DNA from: Gordius sp. MW1 | Taxonomy: Eukaryota > Nematomorpha > Gordioida > Gordea > Gordiidae | NCBI GenBank assembly: GCA_964036665.1 | Contig: OZ038529.1 | Span: 10,462,501 to 10,526,500, forward strand | Direction of reading: 5' to 3' | Length of the DNA stretch: 64,000 bases | Shown here: positions 55,965 to 64,000 of the stretch, piece after piece | Layout of the letters: the number at the start of each line of letters is the position of its first letter | How positions within the stretch are numbered: position 1 is the first letter of the stretch | Notes under the pieces: generated by a model | What the model was told of the DNA's origin: nothing | What the model saw: the letters and a program-made list of their open reading frames with translations, nothing else | Databases searched by the model: none | Position numbers and translations under genes: made by a program

Positions 55965-56340
55965 TTTTTTTTTTGATTCATACTTTGGCCAATGGTCACC
56001 TTTTTTCATTGGTCAGCACCCAGGACACGGTAAAAGAGAATATAATTACATAAGAGACAAATATAATAAAAATATAAAAAATTTCGACTCACACTTTTAC
56101 CAATGGTCATTTTTTCCATTGGTCAGCAGCCAGGACACGGTCATAATAGACACAAAGACCCATATCAGTAGAGGCATAGGCCCTTATAGGGGGGGGGCAG
56201 AGGGTAACTATCAATGATAGGTTAATAAAAAAATAAATATTTGCCCTCGCCGAGATTCTAATCCATATCAGAAGAGGCATGGGCCCATGTGTAGGTAGAG
56301 GGCACAGGGTACCGTACTCAGGATGTCTTAATCGAATTTC
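55965..56340. repeat. Two short imperfect tandem duplications
   Basis: A unit with CCAATGGTCA, CATTGGTCAGCA and CCAGGACACGGT occurs at about 55974 and 56088 (period about 114). A second unit with CCATATCAG(T/A)AGAGGCAT(A/G)GGCCC occurs at about 56160 and 56263 (period about 103). A 138-codon minus-strand frame (56107-56523) reads through these repeats and is not supported as a gene. Confidence 0.65.
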
Positions 56341-56906
56341 AAGCGGTCGCAGTGGTAAATACGACAAAAAAACGAAAAATGTGCCCGTTCCGTGCGTGAC
56401 ATAACGGTGCGTAATACGTCGGTGCAAACTTTCGGTGCGTGAGAGTAAACAAATGGAAGTGAGCCCATAAATTGCATAGCAATTAATATTTAAATGTTTT
56501 TGACTCCAATCTAAGTTTGCCAATTATTAGTTATTAAACTTTTCCTAAAACAAAGAATTTCAATTAATGGAACATTCAACTAATTAATTCAAGTTTGCAC
56601 ATTTAACTTCTCATGGATATATATGACCATTATAAGGTAGTATGTAGTGACAGTTATTAATTATTTAGTTTTTTGAATATACGCTTCGTTATTTATAACA
56701 TAATTATCTATTATATGTGAATTTATCGTCTGCCTACAATTACTCGCGGTTATTGAAACAAATTCGTTTGTTTAGTTTGGAATCTAAGTTCTTTGGTATT
56801 CTACACTTGCCACGTCATTACAGTATATACTCATATAAAAATATAGAGAGTTAAGAGTTTTGGTTTCACTATATTAAGAACTTAATGGTAAGCTTGAAGT
56901 ATCCAG
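56341..56906. other. No feature seen
   Basis: AT-rich, no coding or repeat signal recognised. Confidence 0.4.
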
Positions 56907-57283
56907 TAGTGTTGTTAAACGGATGGGTTTTGATTAGAGTTGTTAAATTGCTAACTTTCTTCAAACTCCAGACGCGAGCACACACACTGAGTTGCTTAAT
57001 ATGCGCGTTAGCACAATGTGTGCTCACTGTTCGGTGCACTAGGCAGAACAGTAGCATATAAAAATGCTCGAGGGCGGAGCAGAAACTCGAGCAGATGGTA
57101 GCTGGAGTTGAAGAAATTTAGCAATTTAACAACTCTAGTTTTGATTGGTCGACCTTTGATTTAACTAAGAATAACCGACTCTGGCCGGCTAAGAAAAACA
57201 CACCAAAAAACCCTTGTCTATTTATGTTTAGTCCACTAAAACCAAAGGTCGACCAAGCAAAACCCAGCCGTCCTACAACACTA
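56907..57283. mobile_element. TAGTGTTGTA-family MITE, copy E, carrying another MITE
   Basis: Left end TAGTGTTGTTAAACGGATGG and right end CAGCCGTCCTACAACACTA, with the family's GTCGACC and AACAAAACCC-like blocks. It is interrupted by 56935-57137. The flanks do not show a clear duplication, so it is probably older than copy A. Confidence 0.82.
56935..57137. mobile_element. 203-bp MITE inside the copy E MITE
   Basis: Ends TAGAGTTGTTAAATTGCTAA and its near-complement are flanked by a perfect 8-bp duplication GTTTTGAT (56927-56934 and 57138-57145). Its ends resemble those of the CAGAGCTGTTAA hAT group. Confidence 0.92.
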
Positions 57284-58162
57284 TTGTAGCTCCCTGCTGA
57301 TCTAGATAATAACATTACCCTAGATGAATGTTTATAGTTTACAACAATTAACTCGTATGATAAGTATTCTTTGTCAGATTTATTACCTATCGATTCACAT
57401 GTATATCAAATAGACCCTTACCAATATCATCATGATGTAATCTTTGAGTCACTTACCACAATAAAAGTTAAGAACAATGGCTGTAAGGCCGGGCTGTCTG
57501 GATACATTTACTGCTCATACTTTAGGTTGGCGAATATTTGTTTTTTATTTTGAATTTAGGCGGCCATTTTCAGTGAGATAAGTTAAATCGCGCATGCACA
57601 AGGAAGAATAAATTAGAGATAACATTGCATAAGTATCTTTCCATGTTTATGGTTAACATTTAATCATCTATGTTTTTAGATTTATAGCACGAAAAAAAGC
57701 ATTTATAGATTGCTCTAATGTTTTAACGATGCCATAATATCTACTAAAAAATATGCACTACATCAATCAAACTATTTACGTTTGAGTTCTAAATTTTTTT
57801 CACTTTTGTTAAATGCTTTTGTTAGGTGATATAAGCTCTATATGACATTTTCAAAAAACAATAAAAGTCCTAACATGGCGGACTATTACCTAAAAAATAT
57901 CAGCTCTTCGCCATCTACAGTATTATTAGTCTAGGTTTGTTTATTTATTGCTATAAATATTTGCCCGATCTTTGGGGAAACACTTATAAACTGTTTTATC
58001 GTTTCAAAATTTCTAATTTTATATTAAGTGTTTTGAAGGAAGTGACTTTTAATTGAAAAGTAACAACATACTTTTTAGTCTAGAAATTACTATGATTAAG
58101 CAGTCTCATTTTTTTTGTCCTAATTACTTTGTAACACATTGTATGCAAACATCGTTTACGAT
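57284..58162. other. No confident gene; short open frame at 57338-57553
   Basis: A plus-strand frame of about 70 codons (57338-57553) has a fairly balanced amino acid content but no recognisable family. The rest is AT-rich and featureless. Confidence 0.3.
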
Positions 58163-58395
58163 GTTGCGCATCGTCGAACTTCAATTCAAAATAGAATATT
58201 CAAAGATGACAGTTCTTGAAAAGAATTAATTGTTAAATTCTACGAAAATTTAATAAATAGTGATATAACTTTATTTGGAATTTTAGTTCTTTTCTTTCTT
58301 GTCTCCACAATACTTTGTATAATTCTATGGTGCTTACTTTGTATCACATAGTGTTTATAAGATGTATAAATTTTGCAAAGATGTATTTTACATTT
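58163..58395 (+). repeat. Direct repeat, left copy, flanking the SET/zinc-finger region
   Basis: Matches 62464-62655 in the same orientation with small deletions: blocks GTTGCGCATC, AAAGATGACAGTTCTTGAAA, TTTCTTGTCTCCACAATACT and TTTGTATCACATAGTG in the same order. The two copies enclose about 4 kb. Confidence 0.8.
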
Positions 58396-59119
58396 TTACA
58401 TACGATGAACGGGTAGTAAAGACACAACCTATTAGAGTAATAAAAAAGGTATTATATTTATCCTGTCCTTCCTTTTTAAATATGTTTAAAAGTGTTTGTA
58501 ATTATATTAAATAAATTTATACTTACTCTATAATGCATTGAAAGTTCCATGAGCTGATTATTAATTTAGAAAGATGAGAATAATGATATCCATATTAGAG
58601 CCCTGCACGGCTTTTAAAATTCGGGTCGGGTTTGGGTTGAAAAATGGCATTTAAAACAGTTGGCAAAGGATATTAGCTTTGAAATATAATTTTGTTGCAT
58701 TTTAATATTTGTTACAAAAGGGTTTTAACTAAATCATTATTATTGTTAAAATTAAAAATACTAAGTTTTCATTAATTTAATTAGTTACTAGTAAATACCT
58801 TTTTGAGTCATTCAAAACTTCTGTGGGTAGAAAAAAATAGGAAAAATGTTACATTTTATTCAGATGCTAAAAAGGATGATTGCTTTATAGTAATTATATA
58901 TAGGAGTAATGAAACATAGTATATTTAATATTACAAGCCATGTTTATAAGTAGTATTAGCAAAAATTTAATTGTTACATGAAAAACGCGTAAATATGCAG
59001 GCATAAAATACTAAATGACAGTATTTTTGATGATATAAAGGTATATTTTGTGGTTAAATGTTGGAGAAATATAGAATATATGCAATGTAATTAATTATTA
59101 AATTTCTTAAGATTGTTTA

Positions 59120-59870
59120 TTATATAGATGTCCAAGAGAAATGATATATGCGTATTTTGCTATTAAAAAATACATTTAAAGGTATTTTATTATATTTTTG
59201 CTTTAACATTGCATTGGAATATGTATTTGGTTTAATTTTTAAAGTTATAAAAGTAGTGTTAATTTTATTATGTGTGCGAATATGTCTCTTTAATCTCGTC
59301 CTACGAACTTCTTTCATATATTGCATTTCGCATTTAATTTTAAATGCACATCTTTTATGTGCTGATTTAAATTACCTTTGAGATAGTATTCGTGACAGTG
59401 TGGGCATTGATCTTGCAATTTTTTATGTACAATTCTTATATGTTGATTTAAATTATTTTTTGGATAATGGTTGTCACATAATGTGCATTTGACTTTTAAA
59501 TTTTGATGAATATGCCTTTTTAAATAGGATTTAAAATAGTAATTGTTGCAATAGGGACATAATTCATTCTTTTTTTCATGTACAATATGTATATGTATCT
59601 TCAAATTATTTTTGGATAATAATTGTCACACAATGTGCATTTAACTTTTAATTTTAGGTGAACATCGGAAATGTGTTTAAATAAATGATTGATTATAAAT
59701 ATAAAACAGAAGGGACATTTATTCTTTACAGATTTGCAATTATGTACATCTCTCAAGTGATTCAAGCAGTCCAGTTTTCCAATTGTTGTTTCGCATATTG
59801 GACAGCTTATCGTCGTTATTATTTCTTCTTGCTGATTTTCAGTTGCATTTAAAGTAGATCTGTAACCCAT
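59120..59870 (-). pseudogene. C2H2 zinc-finger array, frameshifted
   Basis: The minus strand reads from ATG at 59870 through fingers opening CPIC, CPFC and CTLC. It shifts frame at a poly-A run near 59623-59627 and continues with fingers opening CPYC, CTLC and CPHC to 59314, then degenerates. Six CxxC pairs with HxxxH-type partners are visible, spaced about 25-29 residues. Finger sequences are strongly repetitive (CTLCDN(Y/H)YPK recurs), implying recent duplication. Such proteins bind DNA in the nucleus. The break is one A short of the equivalent run in a sister finger, so a sequencing error is possible. It is on the same strand as, and downstream of, the SET-like fragment. Confidence 0.78.
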
Positions 59871-59965
59871 ATCAATTTTCTAGCTATTTAAAAACTCTAT
59901 GATTACTTCCTGCCATTTGATATTTATTTTTCCTGCTATCGTCATTTTTGTCTGCAATAGGTTCA

Positions 59966-60454
59966 TCATATGTTCATAAAAACGGGGAGGACTTTTCCTT
60001 TCCGCCATCCTGGCGTCCTTTTATTTTTTACCCAGAATTCCCTTATTTCCAAGTTCCGTGGCCGTGTCGTCTTATCATCATTGAGTGCGATAGTTTCTGC
60101 AGTCATTTTTAGAATCTCTTCTCTTGTAGTCTCATCATCATCTGCCTTCACATCCTTTTTAACCCATTTACCATTGGCAATTGTACCTTTTTTGGCAGCC
60201 ATTTTAAATTTGGGTAATACATCTGCGTTGATAAAATTCCTCTTTTCTATTCCAGTTTGGAGGATTTCATCGTTGCTATCCTGACCGTTTGTTTGATCAG
60301 CTTTTGATTTTTTGTCTAATTGGCCATCGTTCTCTGGTAATATCCCGAGGTTCTTTTTAGCTATTTTAAATTCTGATTGTGCTTCAATTGGTCTGTATTT
60401 TCGTTTGCATCTTGCAAGGTGTTCTCCTTCAACATTTTCCCTCTCTTTTTGCCA
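59966..60454 (-). CDS. Lysine-rich open frame of unknown function
   Basis: About 162 codons are open from 60454 to the stop at 59966; the first good ATG is at 60202. Composition is Lys, Glu, Asp and Asn rich, with blocks such as KKDVKADDDETTREE and REFWVKNKRTPGW. No domain is recognised. It lies between the gag-protease remains and the zinc-finger array on the same strand. It could be linker sequence of a larger SET/zinc-finger protein or part of the retroelement. An overlapping frame upstream (60560-60370) may belong to it after a frameshift. Confidence 0.4.
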   Translation of the reverse strand, partial: WQKERENVEGEHLARCKRKYRPIEAQSEFKIAKKNLGILPENDGQLDKKSKADQTNGQDSNDEILQTGIEKRNFINADVLPKFKMAAKKGTIANGKWVKKDVKADDDETTREEILKMTAETIALNDDKTTRPRNLEIREFWVKNKRTPGWRKGKVLPVFMNI

Positions 60455-60603
60455 TTACCTTTTACTATATCGCTCTTTGTCCCATAATCAAAATTTCTGG
60501 CCAATTTTTTTTTTATTAAATTTACACTTTTCGTACTTGAGTTTTGATTGCAAACCTTAAATATTTTAACACATTTGGGAATGTAAAATCCAAAACTGAA
60601 TAT

Positions 60604-61330
60604 CTAAGGTAAGCCAAATAATGGTACGTCAGATATTTTTGTAACGATGACAGGTAGTAATTTGCTCGTATGACCTAGCCCCACTTTAATGTTTGTCTCG
60701 CCCAATACGTCTAATTTTTGATGGTCATAACCCGTAAAATTATGTGTTGGCCTTTTAGGTTTTCCAATCTGGTTCCAAATTTTCTTATTTATCGCGGATA
60801 CCTGGGCGCTGGTGTCATATTCCAAGCGGAATGGAACATCATTTAACGTGACTCCTATAGTTGCTCGTTTCCGATCAATATTTTTAACGTGATTAATGGA
60901 ATTAATATCGTCAACCTCTGTCTCGCAATCATCAAAAACTTGATAAACCCTCTTATTCCTACAGGCCCGCGATAGATGACCTTTTTATTGCAATTATAAC
61001 ATTTTGCAGTAGCTGCAGCGCAATAGTTACGAGTGTGTGATCGGCCACAACGAAAACATTTAGAAGCAGTACGGTTGGGGTTGGTCTGGCCCTTACTAAC
61101 ACCTGCACCATTACGATTATAATTCGATTTATATTCCAGGAATTAACCTCGCTCTCTGCCGTCTCCCATGCTAAAGCCATATCCAAAATTTTATCAAAAG
61201 TTAAGCTTCTACCTGTTTCGTCAAGCATCCTAGGATATTTACAACGAATTTCGACCTCGAACTTCAAGAATCGAATTCCTGCTACGAATTGGTCCCGAAA
61301 GCGCTCTTCAACATAAATAAGGAATAAAAT
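60604..61330 (-). pseudogene. Retroelement gag and protease remains
   Basis: Reading on the minus strand, a gag-like segment (FRDQFVAGI near 61270-61300, then ALAWETAE near 61170) is followed in another frame by a CCHC knuckle CFRCGRSHTRNYC (about 61020-61060) and a second CxxC knuckle disrupted by a one-base frameshift. An aspartic-protease-like piece follows (DTSA near 60815, PLFGLP at the end). The order gag, knuckles, protease fits a Ty3/gypsy or related element. No reverse transcriptase follows. The protease Asp-Thr pair is present, with Ser in the usual Gly position. Confidence 0.72.
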
Positions 61331-61560
61331 TTAAATTGTTTTACTTCATATGAAAATTGTGGTATTTCCTGAGATTTTTCAATCTCAATTAATTTGCCTT
61401 TAAAATTCCCAAGCTTTGTTCCTTTTTCTATTAATTTGCGTGCAAAAATCCCAGAGTTTAGCTTATTTTTGATCAATATTTCGCTTTCTCCATATCTAAT
61501 TGTATCCGGCATATAAAAGGTACAATTTGTTTTAAAACCTCCATATTCAAAAATTTCCTA
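61315..61560 (-). pseudogene. PRDM-like SET domain N-terminal fragment
   Basis: The minus-strand frame through the ATG at 61512 reads CTFYMPDTI, then SGIFARKLIEKGTKLG, then FKGKLIE and FSYEV. This pattern (a Cys/Pro lead-in, a Gly-Ile/Val-Phe-Ala strand, KGT, then the F/Y-x-G turn and aromatic-S/W strand) resembles the start of PRDM-family SET domains. The catalytic NWMRFVNCAR-like part is absent because sequence changes to gag-like near 61320. PRDM proteins combine such a domain with C2H2 fingers, and a finger array lies downstream on this strand. The assignment rests on pattern memory and is moderate. Confidence 0.5.
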
Positions 61561-61938
61561 TGTTAAAATTGTATCAACCATGATAACTAGTATTTAATCG
61601 AAGCATCTCTTTTGAAACGTTAACATTTTTTTCTAACAAAAGCTAACACGTCTACTTCAGTAATTTCAGGTTGACACAGCGTATTTAATAAATATTAATT
61701 CAAAAACATTTCATTCTGCTATTTTTATTTCAATTTAATATAATCTAGTGTTATGTGGTAAATTTACATAAATTCAAAAGGTTTTAAATTATACAAAATA
61801 ATAACAAACGATTTGCTTATTAATTATTTTCCAGTTTTTGTTTAAGCCATTTAAGCTATTTTTAAATCTATCATTTTAAAATTTGATAAAGGTTTAAATA
61901 CAATTACAAATATCATTCTTAATTGGATCAGTGTCTGA

Positions 61939-62100
61939 TTAGTAGTTTATTAATTCATTGTAAATATAATTGAAATATTCGGAAGTTTGAAAAGCTGGGC
62001 CTAGTGTAGGAATCTTTTTGTTTAATGCGTCAAGAATTGAATCTTCTAACATGGCTTGACATTCATCTTCATAATATCCAATCAAACTTAACATAGCTTT
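61939..62100 (-). CDS. Candidate terminal exon of an unidentified protein
   Basis: After an AG acceptor (62101-62102 on the plus strand, reading CTAG on the minus), 53 codons are open to TAA. The sequence starts KAMLSLIGYYEDECQ and ends NYIYNELINY. Composition is balanced and acidic-helical, unlike the random frames nearby. No family is recognised. Upstream exons, if any, would lie to the right and were not found; it might also be a single short exon of the SET/zinc-finger locus. Confidence 0.35.
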   Translation of the reverse strand, partial: KAMLSLIGYYEDECQAMLEDSILDALNKKIPTLGPAFQTSEYFNYIYNELINY

Positions 62101-62463
62101 CTAGTCGATATACTAAATTAACTAAAATTATATGCTATTTAATGCTATAAAATTGTTTAATTTTCAATTTTTTTAATAAAAGTCAAAAATATGTTCTTAA
62201 AATATTTACTAATTTTTCTATTTTAACATATTTCTCAAGCAAACGATATCTATTTGTTTCAAGGCGCCTTTTATTTTTCATACTTTTATACTCTCAGTGT
62301 TCTTATTCTTTCAAATTATATAATATAATTTTTTAACTTTTTAATGTTGTCATCTACTAAATTTAAAATAAACTCCTTGATATCTATTCAAATAAAATAA
62401 AGATTTTGTTAGAATTTAATATTTACTCTGTAAACTATGTAAAAATTTGCAATTGTCAAATTG

Positions 62464-62655
62464 TTGCGCATCATCGAAGTTCAATTCAAAATAGAACAAA
62501 GATGACAGTTCTTGAAAAGATTTAATTGTTAAATTCTACGAAAATTTAATAGTGATGTAACTTTATTTTAAGTTCTTTTCTTTCTTGTCTCCACAATACT
62601 TTGTAAAATTTTATAGTGCTTTGTATCACATAGTGTTTATAAGATATATAAAATC
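62464..62655 (+). repeat. Direct repeat, right copy, flanking the SET/zinc-finger region
   Basis: Matches 58163-58395 with several short deletions. The copies might be diverged LTRs or the two sides of a segmental duplication; no target duplication or TG...CA edges could be defined. Confidence 0.8.
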
Positions 62656-62837
62656 TTTTTAATATAAACAAATTCCAACTCATTATATTATTCGATGCTA
62701 AAATCTATTGAATTAATGAGCAAGCATAGAGCCATAGAATTGTATTGGATTTTTCATCTAAAATAAACCTTTGGAGTCTAGTTTGTAGTTGAGGTTATAA
62801 ATTTTGATATTTGAACAAGGAATTAGCTACCCTAAGG

Positions 62838-62991
62838 TCATGGGCGTAACCAGAGGGGGAAGGGAGGGGCGGTTGCCCCCCTTTAAATCCAAAGATTTGG
62901 TGAATGACTAAAATCTCAAAAATAATCATTTTGCCCTTCTCCTAATCATTATTGCCCCCTCTAATCTAATGCTGGCTGCGCCCATGAATTG
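62838..62991. mobile_element. 154-bp MITE, CATGGGCG ends
   Basis: Left end CATGGGCGTAACCAG and right end CTGGCTGCGCCCATG are inverted repeats. G-rich and C-rich blocks (GAGGGGGAAGGGAGGGG and TTGCCCCCC) lie just inside. Related edges occur at 36118 and 52740. No clear target duplication. Confidence 0.7.
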
Positions 62992-63685
62992 GGTGTAAAA
63001 TTAACCAAGGTCTTAGCCATTACTTGATTAAAACCAAAACAGTTAAAGGATTTATATTTTCACATACTTAAATCGCTCTTTAAACTTTATGTGTTTTTCT
63101 AATGATTCTAATGATGCTTATCCATATACTTTACATTTTATTCCCTATCTTTATACTATTTGTGAATAATCTAAAATCAATCAGATTTTTTGAATTCATA
63201 AGAACAAAGTGGACCTGATGGATATATGATCAATTTGAATTAGACATTAAGTTATAAATCATGGAAAATACCACAAGAAACCTAATTGAATAATTTTTAG
63301 ACTAGCTTTATACAACCAAAAATATATATAGAAAAACTCAATCAGTTTCATTTGAAAACGTTTAACTTATAAAAACAAAGTTGGGAAAAGAAAAACAATG
63401 TTTTAAAAGTAATGGATTTATGAAATTTGATGTAAATATCCTAGTAGTATATATATTCTGCAACATATTAGCAATTAAGTTCTAAGTATAGAATTTATTT
63501 TAAATTTTTTATTTACCATATTAATTATTTTAATGCAATAAACGGGTTGGGTTATTGAAAAATGAAATTATATTTTTATACAGCTCGCGCAAGGTGCTTT
63601 ATTGATATATAGCAAATGTTAGAAGTAAGTCTAAACTTAAGTAGATGACATATTTCATTTCTTAAAACACGTGTTTATTATTAAC
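62992..63685. other. No feature seen
   Basis: AT-rich, no gene or bounded repeat recognised. Confidence 0.4.
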
Positions 63686-63731
63686 TAGATGAACCCGGCA
63701 AACGTTGTTTTGCCATTTACCCGGATGTATT
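63686..63731. repeat. Dispersed repeat with CCCGGCAAACGTTG start, second copy
   Basis: Near-exact match to 54199-54240 in the same orientation. The element probably continues to the right, where GGTCCAAGGCCCAGGCCC and two ACGCAGGAGGG motifs appear. Confidence 0.7.
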
Positions 63732-64000
63732 AGCAGAATATATATCATTTTATAGATAAATTTCAATAGATTAAGAATATATCAAATATAATTGGTAAGT
63801 GTTTAATATGCAAAAAATTTTAAACAGATAGTTAAAGAGGGTCCAAGGCCCAGGCCCACTTTAATTTATTTAGCCACGCAGGAGGGATTTCTTTCTTTCA
63901 TCTTCATAAAATATGTATTTTTATAATCACGCAGGAGGGGACACGACCGTCCTATAATAATAATAATTGAAGTGAAAAATAAGCAAAAAAATGACTTTGA

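Noticed and set aside
56107..56523. 138-codon minus-strand frame
   Set aside because: It reads through a local tandem duplication and has an internal repeated peptide that follows the DNA repeat; no family signal.
1..64000. CRISPR arrays, operons, bacterial promoters or Shine-Dalgarno sites
   Set aside because: The window is eukaryotic nuclear DNA; no regularly spaced direct repeats of CRISPR type and no prokaryotic gene organisation were seen.

Overview
This is an AT-rich animal nuclear window, most likely from an arthropod and plausibly an insect. It has GT-AG introns, long introns packed with DNA transposons, metazoan-type genes and no bacterial features. The species cannot be fixed from sequence alone. 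Three host genes could be rebuilt exon by exon.

(1) 1849-12886 (+) encodes a PP4-type (PPP4C/Pp4-19C family) Ser/Thr phosphatase catalytic subunit in two exons. They are separated by a 9,967-bp intron. Most of that intron is a three-level nest of hAT transposons, each level bounded by a perfect 8-bp target duplication. The phosphatase keeps all metal-site motifs and the C-terminal YFL, but carries an unusual 37-residue insertion. (2) 29482-42678 (+) encodes a complete 14-exon ACSS3-like mitochondrial short-chain acyl-CoA synthetase of 679 aa. Its introns host several MITEs. (3) 45211-45887 (-) encodes a complete ceramide-1-phosphate transfer protein (CPTP, GLTP fold) of 214 aa, convergent with ACSS3. 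Its two exons are separated by an apparent intron of only 32 nt.

The space between PP4 and ACSS3 (about 13.6-27.3 kb) is one hAT transposon with a broken, intron-containing transposase. It has been invaded by a 1.7-kb TIR element with minisatellites, a 2-kb non-autonomous LTR element, a 274-bp MITE, and a 4.6-kb Ty3/gypsy element. The gypsy LTRs differ only by one 25-bp repeat unit. Degenerate LINE pieces lie at 27.4-28.2 kb, 47.9-49.4 kb and 54.7-55.7 kb.

From about 43 kb onward, apart from CPTP, the window is repeat territory. It holds a piggyBac-like remnant between ACSS3 and CPTP, tandem TCGGGT-rich repeats, a hairpin MITE, a ZBED5/SPIN-like hAT remnant inserted in a LINE, a GC-rich-ended hAT with an Ac-type C-terminal exon, and MITE-in-MITE insertions.

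The most unusual stretch is 59.1-61.6 kb (-). A fragment resembling a PRDM-type SET domain is followed by retroelement gag-protease remains, then a lysine-rich open frame, then an array of about six near-identical C2H2 zinc fingers with a homopolymer frameshift. Two direct repeats of about 0.2 kb flank the whole region. It could be a PRDM-like gene broken by a retroelement, or a retroelement-borne composite.
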